Part shown: positions 30,313 through 40,534 of the stretch, piece after piece
Numbering within the stretch: the stretch's first letter is position 1
Layout of the letters: each line of letters begins with the position of its first letter
NCBI GenBank assembly: GCA_029008035.1
Contig: JAQXIY010000051.1
Span: 1 to 41,574 of the forward strand
Reading direction: 5' to 3'
Origin: Lachnospiraceae bacterium
Lineage (GTDB): Bacteria > Bacillota > Clostridia > Lachnospirales > Lachnospiraceae
Length of the DNA: 41,574 nucleotides
Made by a program: the position numbers and the translations under genes
Notes under the pieces: generated by a model
Database searches by the model: none
What the model was told of the DNA's origin: nothing
Seen by the model: only the letters and a program-made list of their open reading frames with translations

Positions 30313-31107
30313 ATGGGAGCACAGGACCGTACTGAAAAGGTACTGCGAGACATTCATGTACTTTTTTCCAAAGCGGAACCATACAACGGTAGCAAAAAGG
30401 ACGTTGTAGTGGACAAGAACCAGATGATGGATTTGTTGAAGGAGCTCAACGAATGCATGTATGACATGATGGATGAGCATGAGCTTTCTCAGAGGAAGAA
30501 GGACAAGGCTAATCGGGAAATGCAAAAGCAGGGGGATGATATCATCTTTGCCGCATCCCGGAAAGCAGAAGATATCTACGCAGCATCCATTATGTACACA
30601 GACAATGCTCTTCGCAGTATCCAGGATATTATTGCGGATGCCAATAAGTCGGTGGAGAAGATTTTTTCCGACACGAAGAAGAAGATGGATGAGGAGCGGC
30701 GTGTGGTCAAGGATAACCAATCTGAGTTGAAGTCTCAGTTGGAAGATTTGATTGATACCCAGAAGTATCTTCGACTGATTGAAGAGGAGAATCGTCGATT
30801 ACAGCAGGAGAAGGATAAGGCAGAGTCCGGTCAGGGCCACGTTTCTACCACGACCTATGCAAGCGTACAGCCGGAGATTCGAATCAACAAGGAATATTTC
30901 CTGCAGAATGGGATCCCGCTGGAGGAGGATGACACCCAGCCGGAGCAAGGTGACGGGGCAACCAAGGAGTTGTCTGAGGAAGAGCTAAAGGCTATGGCCC
31001 AAGAGCTGGACAACGAATACTTTGAGTGGAGAGATGGAGAAGATCAACAGGGAGAGGAAAAGAAAGGTTTTTCCCTCCTTGGGAAAATATTAGACAAAAA
31101 ATCTTAG
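30313..31107 (+). CDS. Coiled-coil protein of unknown function
   Basis: A 264-residue soluble, highly charged protein. Residues ~30-175 are predicted helical with long coiled-coil stretches ([26 protein letters not shown], then [20 protein letters not shown]), in the style of DivIVA-like or SMC-arm segments. The C-terminal third is acidic ([29 protein letters not shown]) and ends in [15 protein letters not shown]. No enzyme motif is seen. GAGGTG precedes the ATG. The aconitase-family gene follows after 10 bases. A role in cell shape or division is only a guess. Confidence 0.75.
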   Translation: MGAQDRTEKVLRDIHVLFSKAEPYNGSKKDVVVDKNQMMDLLKELNECMYDMMDEHELSQRKKDKANREMQKQGDDIIFAASRKAEDIYAASIMYTDNALRSIQDIIADANKSVEKIFSDTKKKMDEERRVVKDNQSELKSQLEDLIDTQKYLRLIEEENRRLQQEKDKAESGQGHVSTTTYASVQPEIRINKEYFLQNGIPLEEDDTQPEQGDGATKELSEEELKAMAQELDNEYFEWRDGEDQQGEEKKGFSLLGKILDKKS

Positions 31108-31117
31108 GAGGACACAG

Positions 31118-33403
31118 ATGAAACTTTACGAACAAGGTGTGTATTTGCTGAAAGGAACAGAGCTTGTAGCAGACGGCCCGGAGGCAGCAGCACAGATTAA
31201 GCAAAAGACAGGGTGTGATGTTTCCAAAGAAGCAGCAGCCAAGGAGACTATGGCATACGGTATCTTAGAGAGACATAACACATCAGGCAATATGGAGCAG
31301 CTTCAGATTAAATTTGACAAGCTCACATCCCACGATATTACCTATGTAGGTATTATCCAGACAGCGAGAGCGTCAGGACTTGAGAAGTTCCCGATTCCTT
31401 ATGTTCTTACCAACTGCCACAACAGTTTGTGTGCAGTAGGCGGAACCATCAACGAGGATGACCACATGTTTGGACTGAGCTGTGCCAAGAAGTACGGCGG
31501 AATTTACGTTCCACCACATCAGGCAGTTATTCATCAGTTTGCCAGAGAGATGCTGGCAGGCGGCGGCAAGATGATTCTCGGCTCCGATTCCCACACCAGA
31601 TATGGTGCGCTGGGAACCATGGCTATGGGCGAGGGTGGCCCTGAGCTTGTAAAACAGCTTTTGAACAAGACATACGATATTCCTATGCCGGGAGTGGTAG
31701 GTGTCTACATGACAGGTAAGCCGGCAAAGGGTGTAGGACCTCAGGATATTGCTTTAGCAATTATCGGTGAAGTGTTTGACAAGGGATATGTGAAGAATAA
31801 AGTCATGGAATTTGTAGGTCCCGGTGTGGATAACCTCAGCGTAGATTATCGTATCGGTGTGGATGTTATGACCACAGAGACTACATGTCTCTCCTCTATC
31901 TGGAAGACAGACGACAAGGTAAAAGAGTTCTATGAGATTCACGGAAGATCAGAGGACTTTGCACTGTTACAGCCGGGAGAAGTGGCATATTATGACGGCA
32001 TGATTGAGATTGATCTAAGCGAGATTAAGCCTATGATTGCAATGCCATTCCACCCAAGCAACACATACACCATCGATGAGTTGAATGCCAACCTTATGGA
32101 CATCCTGGAGGACTGTGAAAAGAGAGCAAAAGTCAGCTTGGACGGGCAGGTAGATTTTACGTTGAAGGACAAGGTTCGAGGTGGCAGACTTTATGTGGAC
32201 CAGGGTATCATCGCAGGATGTGCCGGCGGTGGCTATGAGAATATTACCGATGCGGCAGATATTCTTCGAGGTGCATCCATCGGACCGGATGAGTTCACTT
32301 TGAGTGTATATCCCGCAAGTACGCCAATCTATATGGAATTGGTGAAAAATGGTTGCGTGGCAGATCTTATGGCAACAGGCGCCATCGTTAAAACAGCATT
32401 CTGTGGGCCATGCTTTGGAGCCGGAGATACACCTAGCAACAACGGATTCTCCATTCGTCACTCCACAAGAAACTTCCCTAACAGAGAAGGTTCTAAGTTG
32501 CAGAGCGGACAGATTTCTTCTGTGGCTCTTATGGATGCCCGTTCTATTGCGGCAACAGCAGCAAACAAGGGTTATCTCACAGCGGCTACAGATATTGATG
32601 TGAACTATACTAAGCCGAAGTACTTCTTCGATAAGACCATTTACGATAATCGTGTATTTGACAGCAAGGGTGTGGCAGAACCGGAAGAAGAGATTAAGTT
32701 TGGCCCTAACATTAAGGACTGGCCGGCTATGAGTGCTTTACCGGAGAATTTGGTTTTGAAAGTGGTATCAGAGATTCATGACCCTGTCACCACCACGGAT
32801 GAGCTGATTCCGTCCGGAGAGACATCTTCTTATCGCTCTAATCCTCTTGGATTGGCAGAATTTACTTTGTCCAGAAAAGATCCGGAGTACGTTGGCCGTG
32901 CAAAAGAGATTCAGAAAGCACAGAAGGCCCTTGAGGCAGGGGAATGTGCGGGAGAGGCTGTTCCGGAACTCAAGGAGATTATGCAGGTAATCAAGAAGGA
33001 TTATCCACACATTAACCATGATAACTTCGGTGTGGGAAGCACGATTTTCGCTGTGAAGCCGGGAGACGGCTCTGCCAGAGAGCAGGCGGCATCTTGCCAG
33101 AAGGTACTGGGCGGCTGGGCAAATATTGCCAATGAATACGCCACCAAGAGATACCGTTCTAACCTGATCAACTGGGGTATGTTGCCATTCTTGATTCCGG
33201 CAGGAGAGTTGCCTTTTACCAACGGTGACTATCTGTTTGTACCACAGATACGCAAGGCAATCGAAGATAAAGTTGACACGATTCAAGCCTTCGTGGTAAA
33301 GGATGGCACAATGAAAGAGTTTACCTTGAAACTGGGTGCGCTCACAGACGACGAGAGAGATATTATTCTTAAAGGATGTTTGATTAACTACTATAGAGAC
33401 TAG
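31118..33403 (+). CDS. Aconitase-superfamily hydratase (YbhJ-like)
   Basis: A 761-residue iron-sulfur hydro-lyase of the aconitase superfamily. Cluster cysteines are C368 in IIAGCAGGG and C429/C432 in FCGPCFG, as in aconitase. Substrate-region motifs include [21 protein letters not shown], NRNFPxRxGS-like [10 protein letters not shown], and the C-terminal swivel segment [13 protein letters not shown]. The length resembles E. coli YbhJ more than AcnA or AcnB. The true substrate is not assigned in that group, so this may be citrate/isocitrate or another 2-hydroxy acid. AGGAGG is six bases upstream of the ATG. Confidence 0.88.
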   Translation: MKLYEQGVYLLKGTELVADGPEAAAQIKQKTGCDVSKEAAAKETMAYGILERHNTSGNMEQLQIKFDKLTSHDITYVGIIQTARASGLEKFPIPYVLTNCHNSLCAVGGTINEDDHMFGLSCAKKYGGIYVPPHQAVIHQFAREMLAGGGKMILGSDSHTRYGALGTMAMGEGGPELVKQLLNKTYDIPMPGVVGVYMTGKPAKGVGPQDIALAIIGEVFDKGYVKNKVMEFVGPGVDNLSVDYRIGVDVMTTETTCLSSIWKTDDKVKEFYEIHGRSEDFALLQPGEVAYYDGMIEIDLSEIKPMIAMPFHPSNTYTIDELNANLMDILEDCEKRAKVSLDGQVDFTLKDKVRGGRLYVDQGIIAGCAGGGYENITDAADILRGASIGPDEFTLSVYPASTPIYMELVKNGCVADLMATGAIVKTAFCGPCFGAGDTPSNNGFSIRHSTRNFPNREGSKLQSGQISSVALMDARSIAATAANKGYLTAATDIDVNYTKPKYFFDKTIYDNRVFDSKGVAEPEEEIKFGPNIKDWPAMSALPENLVLKVVSEIHDPVTTTDELIPSGETSSYRSNPLGLAEFTLSRKDPEYVGRAKEIQKAQKALEAGECAGEAVPELKEIMQVIKKDYPHINHDNFGVGSTIFAVKPGDGSAREQAASCQKVLGGWANIANEYATKRYRSNLINWGMLPFLIPAGELPFTNGDYLFVPQIRKAIEDKVDTIQAFVVKDGTMKEFTLKLGALTDDERDIILKGCLINYYRD

Positions 33404-33415
33404 CAGGAGTTTGAA

Positions 33416-34768
33416 ATGGAACAGGACAAACAAAGGGAAAAAGAAGCGGACAAAAGACTGTTTCGCCAAGTGATGACAATAGCAGGAGTGGTAATTTTTG
33501 CCTCCTGCTGCATCATTCTCTTTTACTTTTGCGTAAAGAGATATGAAGGCTTGGGCGAAGGATGGGACAAATTTATAGGTGTTTGGCAGCCAATCATCAT
33601 TGGCTTTATCTTGGCTTTTCTCATGAATCCGTTTATGGAATTCTTCGAGAGAAACCTGTTGCCATTTTTCCTTAAGCACAGCAAATCAGAGAAAAAAGCC
33701 AGGAAGACTTGCCGTATGTTGTCTTCCCTAATAGCACTTCTGATCATTGTGGGAATAACCGCTTTAACCTTTGTGGCAATTATTCCGGAGTTGTACAGTA
33801 CCATTCAGTTTTTGGTAACCAACCTGGGAGATCAGATTGATGGTGTGTTGGATTGGGCAAATGAAATTACAAGGGGCAGATACGAAAAAGCCATCTTGGG
33901 AGCAAAGGGAAGTGCGGCAGATCAGGCTATTGATGCAGCTCTTGATATGGCGAAGGAATACATAGACATCAGTACCAAGGAAGGGATTTCTCTGATTGCC
34001 AGCAGTGTAATTGGTGTAGGCAAATTCTTTATAGATATCCTGATTGGTATCATTGTCTCTGTGTATGTGCTGTGCAGCAAGGAGACCTTTAAGGCTCAGA
34101 CCAAGAAAATCATCTACAGTCTGTTAAAGACAGAGCATGCCAATACGCTGATGGAGATTAATCGAAAGGCATCGGAGGTATTTTATGGATTTATCATCGG
34201 CAAGTTGATTGATTCTCTCATTATCGGTTTGATTTGCTATGTGTGTATGCTGATTTTCAAGATGCCATATCCTATGCTGGTATCCATTATCATCGGCGTA
34301 ACCAATATTATTCCTGTCTTCGGACCATATATTGGTGCAGTGCCTACGGTGATTATCATCTTTTTGACAGAACCGATGCAGGGCATTTACTTCCTGATAT
34401 TTGTTATTATTCTGCAACAGATTGATGGCAATATCATTGGACCAAAGATTCTGGGAGACTCCACCGGATTATCTTCCTTCTGGGTGGTGGTGGCCATTGT
34501 CGTTGGCGGAGGTCTGTTTGGTTTGCCCGGCATGCTTGTGGGCGTACCTACTATGGCGCTGATTTACTATTTGTGCGGAAGATTCACCAAGCATCTTCTC
34601 AGAAAAAAGAATTTGCCGGAAGAGACAAGGGAATATGTGGATTTAGACAGTATTCGTGTGTCGGATCGCACATTGATTTCTCACGATGCTGAATACCACA
34701 ACAAGAAGAGAGTGCGACTTCTTCGCAAGAACAAACAGGAAGAGCAACCGGTTGAAAATAAAAAATAA
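33416..34768 (+). CDS. AI-2E family (PerM-like) transporter
   Basis: A 450-residue membrane protein with about eight helices, including the conserved LIIGLICYVCMLIFKMPYPMLVSIIIGVTNIIPVFGPYIGA and QIDGNIIGPKILG (each quoted in part of the family core). Proteins of this family export autoinducer-2 or act as Na+/H+ antiporters; which applies here is not shown. The C-terminal tail is Lys/Arg-rich. AGGAG is six bases before the ATG. It follows the hydratase by 12 bases and is followed by a hairpin. Confidence 0.9.
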   Translation: MEQDKQREKEADKRLFRQVMTIAGVVIFASCCIILFYFCVKRYEGLGEGWDKFIGVWQPIIIGFILAFLMNPFMEFFERNLLPFFLKHSKSEKKARKTCRMLSSLIALLIIVGITALTFVAIIPELYSTIQFLVTNLGDQIDGVLDWANEITRGRYEKAILGAKGSAADQAIDAALDMAKEYIDISTKEGISLIASSVIGVGKFFIDILIGIIVSVYVLCSKETFKAQTKKIIYSLLKTEHANTLMEINRKASEVFYGFIIGKLIDSLIIGLICYVCMLIFKMPYPMLVSIIIGVTNIIPVFGPYIGAVPTVIIIFLTEPMQGIYFLIFVIILQQIDGNIIGPKILGDSTGLSSFWVVVAIVVGGGLFGLPGMLVGVPTMALIYYLCGRFTKHLLRKKNLPEETREYVDLDSIRVSDRTLISHDAEYHNKKRVRLLRKNKQEEQPVENKK

Positions 34769-34787
34769 TGCTATACTGAAACTGTAA

Positions 34788-34811
34788 TTTTATGTCCCTG
34801 ATGACATAAAA
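34788..34811 (+). other. AT-rich hairpin upstream of the TPR/AAA-like gene
   Basis: TTTTATGTC (34788-34796) and GACATAAAA (34803-34811) form a perfect 9-bp stem around CCTGAT. There is no T run after it, so it may be an operator or a leader hairpin rather than a terminator. Confidence 0.45.
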
Positions 34812-34829
34812 ACAATTGAGGTGGACAGA

Positions 34830-37442
34830 TTGGATAAAATAGAATTCAAAACAAAGTACGAAGAAATGAAAGATTTGCTTGCCCAGGGCAAGACGGAAGA
34901 GGCAATGGACTTGGTGGATAGCATTAACTGGCGCAAAGTTCACAATGTGAATGTGCTGGTGAAGGCCAGTGAAATCTGTGTTCAGGCCGGCCGCCTTGAG
35001 GAGGCAAAGGAATTGCTCTATATGGCCCATGAGCGTTCTCCTATCGGACGAATGATTATCTATCATTTGGCAATGCTATGTGTGAAGATGGGAGAATTGG
35101 ATGAGGCCAAAGATTTCTATGAAGAGTTTGTGGAGATTGCACCTCATGACAGTTTAAAGTACATTATCAAATATCAGATTAGCAAGGCAAAGGGCGCAGA
35201 CAATACCACGCTCATTGCTATTTTAGAGGAATTAAAGGAGCACGACTTTACGGAGGAGTGGGCCTATGAGTTGGCATATCTTTATCACAAAACCATGCAG
35301 GTAGATAAGTGCATTGATTTGTGCGATGAGATTATTCTTTGGTTTGGAGACGGTCCCTATGTGGAGCGGGCTTTAGAGATGAAGATGATTTACCAGCCGC
35401 TTGATAAGATGCAGGAAGATAAATATCGCCATTTCCAACAGAAAAGAGACGGCATTACAGAGATTCGTGCCAATGAGTTGTTGCAATCAGGAGAGATTGT
35501 TCCACAGACGATTGCCATTCCGCGGGTTGAACTGCCGGCAGACAGGTTTAATACCATCAATCTTCAGGCAGAAATTAAGAAAAATATCGACGAGATTATG
35601 CGTGCCACGGAGGAGCAGGCAGTTTCTGAAAATATGGAAAATATCAAGAATTTGGTAGAGGAAATTCCGTATTTGCAGGTAAGTGAGCAAGAAGAGGCTC
35701 TTGCGATGGAAAAGCAGCAGGCAAGTCAGGAATTAGATGCCACTATTGTGGATGCTTTTCAGGGATATCTGGCCGAGGAATATGATGGACAGATAAGTCT
35801 GCTTGTTCCGGAGCAGAAGGAGATTGAGGAGCAGATATCCGGGCAGATGACAATTGAAGATGTGATGGAAGAGTGGGAGAAGACCCGGCGAGCAGCAGAG
35901 GCAACGTTGCAGGAAGCACAGCAGCTTAAGTTGGAATCTGCCAAGAACATTGCGTTAATGGAAGCCAGTCAGATCATGGATCGTCTGGAGGAAGCAATGC
36001 CGAAATTAGATGCCGGAGCCACTTCTACGGAATTACTGAAGGAAGAATATATGTCCAAAGTTCCTGAGCCCAAAGAGGAAGAAGTACAGGAAGATGTATC
36101 GGATGCCGTGGGGACAAAGGAACTGGAGACCGGGGAAAAGATAGCGGGATTTCAGATTCCTAAGCTGCAGCCGGAGGGAACCATAGCAGGCGTGGGACTG
36201 GAAATTCCCGTGGTTGATCCCGGTGACGCAAAGGTTATCAAGGAGGATAGGACTGTAGACATGCCGGTTATTGCCAAGCGGTCACAGCAGAAGGATACAA
36301 AAGAATGGCAGCCGCCGGAGCTAGAATCAATGGAAGAGGATGTGACAGACGTGGATTTGAAAGAGGCTAGCAAAATTGTTGCAGATATGAATGACATGCT
36401 GCAGCAGGAGATTGATCGGATTTTACAGGACGAGGACGTAAAAGAAGTGGAGCTTGATGCTCATGAAGTGGAAGTTTCCCGGGAGATTGAGCCGGAACCG
36501 GAGAGTGTGGCGGAAGAAGAGCCGGCTTTTGAGGAAGAAGCAGAAGAGACGGAACAGACACCGGAGGAGGAAGATATTCTCCCTGAGATAGAAGAAGTGG
36601 TTTTGGACTCGGCGGAGATGGCAGAATTGCTGGATGAGGCTGTGCTGGAACAGGCCATTTCGGAAGAGGTTCCCACAAAGCAATTATCTGAGGATGAGAA
36701 GGAGATATTCTCCTACTTTATGCCCATTGCCGGCATGGAGAGTTCCATATGCCAGGCATTGACCGGCGCCAGATATCACCTGGATAACAGAGCGGGTTCC
36801 GGTGCAGGTAATTTTATTATCCAAGGTGGTGTGGGAAGTGGAAAGACGATGCTGGCTTCCAATATCATCAAGGTATTGCAGACAGAGACAGGAAAGCTTG
36901 GTGGCAATGTAGGAAAGATTGATGCCGCTCAGCTTAACCATAAGGATGTTAAGGCGGTTTTACCAAAGGTTGAAGGCGGTTGCCTTATCATAGAACAGGC
37001 GGCAGATCTTAATGAAGAGACCATGGAGAGCATGCGCCAGCTGATGTCTCGGGATGATACGGACGTGCTGGTATTTTTGGAGGATGAGAAGAATAGAATT
37101 GAAAAGACCTTTTCACTGAATACAGCATTTGCTGCTATGTTTACAGAAAAGATTACCATTCCAATCTTTACCATAGATGAACTGGTGAACTTTGGAAAAG
37201 TATATGCCTTAGAAGAGGGATATGCCCTGGATGAAATGGCTATTCTTGCCATGTACAACCGTATCAATTTAATCCAGAGATTGGATCATCCCACATCGCT
37301 GATTGAGGTTCGAGATATCATGGAAGAGGCCATTGATCACGCTGAAAAGGGGGGCATCAGAGGGGCACTCAGTCGACTGGGCACCAAGCGCTATGATGAA
37401 GAGGGGAACTTAATCCTGAGAGAACAGGATTTTGAGATATAA
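34830..37442 (+). CDS. TPR protein with C-terminal AAA-like ATPase domain
   Basis: An 870-residue protein. Residues 1-170 are TPR/helical repeats (AMDLVDSINW, EEAKELLYMAHERSP). A long, acidic, low-complexity linker (about 230-620) is rich in Glu, with many EE and EV pairs. Residues ~660-870 form an ATPase with Walker A GGVGSGKT (666-673) and a Walker-B-like CLIIEQAADL, where the usual acidic Asp/Glu pair is altered. GAGGTGG suits the TTG at 34830 better than the GTG at 34821; both are possible. The next gene, glgB, starts 16 bases after its stop. Function unknown; a scaffold or motor-like role is possible. Confidence 0.78.
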   Translation: MDKIEFKTKYEEMKDLLAQGKTEEAMDLVDSINWRKVHNVNVLVKASEICVQAGRLEEAKELLYMAHERSPIGRMIIYHLAMLCVKMGELDEAKDFYEEFVEIAPHDSLKYIIKYQISKAKGADNTTLIAILEELKEHDFTEEWAYELAYLYHKTMQVDKCIDLCDEIILWFGDGPYVERALEMKMIYQPLDKMQEDKYRHFQQKRDGITEIRANELLQSGEIVPQTIAIPRVELPADRFNTINLQAEIKKNIDEIMRATEEQAVSENMENIKNLVEEIPYLQVSEQEEALAMEKQQASQELDATIVDAFQGYLAEEYDGQISLLVPEQKEIEEQISGQMTIEDVMEEWEKTRRAAEATLQEAQQLKLESAKNIALMEASQIMDRLEEAMPKLDAGATSTELLKEEYMSKVPEPKEEEVQEDVSDAVGTKELETGEKIAGFQIPKLQPEGTIAGVGLEIPVVDPGDAKVIKEDRTVDMPVIAKRSQQKDTKEWQPPELESMEEDVTDVDLKEASKIVADMNDMLQQEIDRILQDEDVKEVELDAHEVEVSREIEPEPESVAEEEPAFEEEAEETEQTPEEEDILPEIEEVVLDSAEMAELLDEAVLEQAISEEVPTKQLSEDEKEIFSYFMPIAGMESSICQALTGARYHLDNRAGSGAGNFIIQGGVGSGKTMLASNIIKVLQTETGKLGGNVGKIDAAQLNHKDVKAVLPKVEGGCLIIEQAADLNEETMESMRQLMSRDDTDVLVFLEDEKNRIEKTFSLNTAFAAMFTEKITIPIFTIDELVNFGKVYALEEGYALDEMAILAMYNRINLIQRLDHPTSLIEVRDIMEEAIDHAEKGGIRGALSRLGTKRYDEEGNLILREQDFEI

Positions 37443-37458
37443 AAAGGGGGAGACAAAT

Positions 37459-39357
37459 ATGAGCAATTTTACAGACCTGGATATGTATTTATTTGGAAAT
37501 GCTACACACTACGATATCTACAAGAAGCTTGGCGCACACGTCAGTGAAGAAGAGGGTGTGACAGGAGTTTACTTTGATGTATGGGCACCACATGCGGCAT
37601 CGGTTGCTGTCATCGGTGAGTTTAACGATTGGGATGAAACTTCCCATATGATGACCAGATTGCCGGACTCCGACATCGGTATTTTCGAGATTTTCATTCC
37701 GGAAGCAAAGCCGGGACAGTTGTACAAATATTTGATTTATACGCCGGATGGAAGAAAGCTTTACAAGGCAGATCCCTATGCTTCTGAAGCAGAACTGCGA
37801 CCGGGCACGGCCTCCAAGATTGCTGAGCCGGACACCTTTACATGGTCAGATACCACCTGGATGAAAAAACGTCAGGAACAGGAAGAATTTTGGGAGCAAC
37901 CCATGTCCATCTATGAGGTACATCCGGGCTCCTGGAAAAAGCATCCCACAGAGGAAAACGATGGGTTTTATTCTTATCGGGAATTTGCGAAAAGTCTGGC
38001 AGAATACGTCTGTGAGATGGGGTATACCCACGTGGAATTGATGGGTATTTCCGAGTATCCTTTTGATGGCTCATGGGGATATCAGGTAACAGGATACTAC
38101 GCTCCCACATCCCGTTATGGAAGTCCGGAGGATTTTATGTACTTGGTTAATTATCTCCATAAGAAGGGGATTGGCGTTATCTTAGATTGGGTTCCGGCAC
38201 ATTTTCCAAGAGATGCCCATGGCCTGGCAGATTTTGATGGACAGGCGTTGTATGAGTATGCAGATCCGAAAAAGGGTGAGCATCCGGATTGGGGAACGAA
38301 AATTTTTGACTATGGAAAGAATGAAGTAAAGAATTTCTTAATCGGAAGCGCACTTATGTGGATTGAGAAATATCACATTGACGGTCTTCGGGTGGATGCT
38401 GTCGCCTCTATGCTCTACCTGGATTATGGCAAGAATGACGGACAGTGGGTTGCCAACCAGTACGGGGGCAATGAGAACTTGGAGGCAGTAGAATTTTTCC
38501 GTCACTTAAACACCTTGATTCGAGGAAGAAACAAGGGGGCACTTATGATTGCCGAGGAGTCTACGGCGTGGCCTCGCGTAACGGGGGATGTTGAGGACGG
38601 AGGCTTGAACTTCTCCTATAAGTGGAATATGGGCTGGATGCATGATTTTTTGGATTATATGAAACTGGATCCATATTTCAGAAAAGATAATCACAGCAAG
38701 ATGACCTTTGCCATGAGTTACAATGAATATGAACGATACATTCTTGTGTTATCTCATGACGAGGTGGTGCATTTGAAGTGTTCTATGCTCAATAAAATGC
38801 CGGGTCTTGAAGGGGATAAATTCAAGAACCTGAAAGCAGGATATGCCTTTATGATGGGACATCCGGGAAAGAAGCTTCTGTTTATGGGGCAGGACTTTGG
38901 CCAGCTTCAGGAGTGGAGCGAGAAGAGAGAATTGGATTGGTATTTATTGGACAATCCAAATCACAGACATTTATCGGACTTCGTAAAGGAGTTGTTACAT
39001 ATTTATAAGAAATATCCGGCGATGTATCAGCAGGATGTGTCCTGGGCGGGATTTGAGTGGATCAATGCCAATGATAGTTATCGCGGAATTTTTAGTTTTG
39101 TTCGTAAGGCAAGGGATGGAAAGAACAGTCTGCTCTTTGTATGTAATTTTACACCGGTGGCATACGATGATTACCGGGTAGGTGTTATCTCCACAAAGAG
39201 ACATAAGTTGATTCTAAACAGTGAAGATGCCAAATTTGGAGGGGCGGACGAGAAGCGACAAGTGACGTATACTCCGGCAAAGAAAGACTGCGACGGAAGA
39301 GAATACTCCATTCGTTATAAGTTGCCACCTTACGGAGTAGCAATATTTGTATTCTAA
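37459..39357 (+). CDS. glgB: 1,4-alpha-glucan branching enzyme
   Basis: A 632-residue GH13 branching enzyme that makes alpha-1,6 branches in glycogen. An N-terminal CBM48 (VTGVYFDVWAPHAASVAVIGEFNDW) precedes the barrel. Catalytic residues: D313 in GLRVDAVASM (nucleophile), E366 in MIAEEST (acid/base) and SHDE. The C-terminal beta domain ends PYGVAIFVF. The longest frame begins at 37432, but AAGGGGGAG is properly spaced for the ATG at 37459. No other glg gene is present; the GH13 amylase at 22634 may act on the same polymer. Confidence 0.94.
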   Translation: MSNFTDLDMYLFGNATHYDIYKKLGAHVSEEEGVTGVYFDVWAPHAASVAVIGEFNDWDETSHMMTRLPDSDIGIFEIFIPEAKPGQLYKYLIYTPDGRKLYKADPYASEAELRPGTASKIAEPDTFTWSDTTWMKKRQEQEEFWEQPMSIYEVHPGSWKKHPTEENDGFYSYREFAKSLAEYVCEMGYTHVELMGISEYPFDGSWGYQVTGYYAPTSRYGSPEDFMYLVNYLHKKGIGVILDWVPAHFPRDAHGLADFDGQALYEYADPKKGEHPDWGTKIFDYGKNEVKNFLIGSALMWIEKYHIDGLRVDAVASMLYLDYGKNDGQWVANQYGGNENLEAVEFFRHLNTLIRGRNKGALMIAEESTAWPRVTGDVEDGGLNFSYKWNMGWMHDFLDYMKLDPYFRKDNHSKMTFAMSYNEYERYILVLSHDEVVHLKCSMLNKMPGLEGDKFKNLKAGYAFMMGHPGKKLLFMGQDFGQLQEWSEKRELDWYLLDNPNHRHLSDFVKELLHIYKKYPAMYQQDVSWAGFEWINANDSYRGIFSFVRKARDGKNSLLFVCNFTPVAYDDYRVGVISTKRHKLILNSEDAKFGGADEKRQVTYTPAKKDCDGREYSIRYKLPPYGVAIFVF

Positions 39358-40510
39358 AAAGGAAGTTGTAGAGACATTGATACAAAAAAGGAATTTTCCG
39401 CCAATCAAAAAGAGACCCATCATTTTGATAGGGCTTGTACTTATTGTGGTGGTGGTTTTGCTTAACAATTTGTGGCAATACAAGGACTTGACAGAAAAAT
39501 CTTCTATTGAGCGCGGAGATGCCACAGAAACTGACTATTTGGGATTTCAGGGCAATCTGCTAAAATACAGCCGGGATGGGGCATTTTTCACCAAGTACAA
39601 TGGAGAGCTCATATGGAATTACACCTATGAGATGGCGGATCCGCAGATTGATGTATGTGGTAATTACATCCTTATTTATGACAGGAAGGGCACGCAGATA
39701 GCTATCCTTACCAACACAGGATTCAAACAGAGTTTTAAGACATCTATGCCTATTGTGGATGCTAATATAGCAAGCCAAGGAACGGTTGCCGTGTTGATGC
39801 AGGAAGAAGATACAGGGTATGTGCAATTGTTTAATGACAAGGGTGAGGTACTGGCATCCGGAGAGCTTCACATGGAGAACAATGGCTATCCTCTGTCTCT
39901 TGATATTTCCCAGAGCGGGGAAAAAATGGTTGTCTCCCAATTAGACTTGAATGGTGGCGATATAAAAACAACCATTGCTTTTTATAATTTTGGAAAAGAA
40001 GGAAAAGACAAAATTGACAATATTGTTGCCAACTACAGCTTTTCCAATCAGATTTTTCCCCAGATAGAGTTTCTGGAAAATGGAAAAGTGGTAGCCTTTG
40101 GGGACAAAGAAATCGTAATCTTTGAAGACAATGCCAAGGCCAGCATTTCCAAAGAGATTTTCGTTGACGGACAGATAAAAAGTGTTTTTTGCAATGGCAA
40201 GTACTTTGGCATAATTTGCGATGTCACTGATGATGAGGGAAAGCTGATTCATCAGATGAATGTTTACTCCGGCAATGGCTTTCCCAGATGTGAGCGGAAG
40301 GTGTCAGGGACTTATTCCAAAGCAGAGATGTTATCGAATAATGAAGTTTATCTGTCAGACGGAGAGACGGTAAGCATCTATACTCTTTACGGAATCAAAA
40401 AATTTGCATATACCTTTGATACAGGCATATATAAAATAATACCGGGGGACAGTGCTAAGCGATACTATCTGGTACTGGACAACAGAATCGCCGATGTTCG
40501 GATAAAATAA
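39347..40510 (+). CDS. DUF5711-like membrane-anchored protein
   Basis: A 387-residue protein with one N-terminal transmembrane helix (about 25-45, RPIILIGLVLIVVVVLL) and an extracytoplasmic beta-propeller-like domain of repeated short strands, with a DUF5711-type pattern known from Lachnospiraceae. The function is unknown. The start is uncertain: TTG 39347, inside the glgB end with GGAG nine bases upstream, is used here; a TTG at 39377 is an alternative. It overlaps glgB by 11 bases and precedes a CvpA gene, suggesting one operon. Confidence 0.78.
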   Translation: MYSKKEVVETLIQKRNFPPIKKRPIILIGLVLIVVVVLLNNLWQYKDLTEKSSIERGDATETDYLGFQGNLLKYSRDGAFFTKYNGELIWNYTYEMADPQIDVCGNYILIYDRKGTQIAILTNTGFKQSFKTSMPIVDANIASQGTVAVLMQEEDTGYVQLFNDKGEVLASGELHMENNGYPLSLDISQSGEKMVVSQLDLNGGDIKTTIAFYNFGKEGKDKIDNIVANYSFSNQIFPQIEFLENGKVVAFGDKEIVIFEDNAKASISKEIFVDGQIKSVFCNGKYFGIICDVTDDEGKLIHQMNVYSGNGFPRCERKVSGTYSKAEMLSNNEVYLSDGETVSIYTLYGIKKFAYTFDTGIYKIIPGDSAKRYYLVLDNRIADVRIK

Positions 40511-40534
40511 CAGGCGGTATGAAGGGCTGACGAC

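Noticed and set aside
34752-34777. Promoter TTGAAA / TATACT before the TPR-ATPase gene
   Set aside because: The spacer is only 14 bases, outside the usual 16-18.
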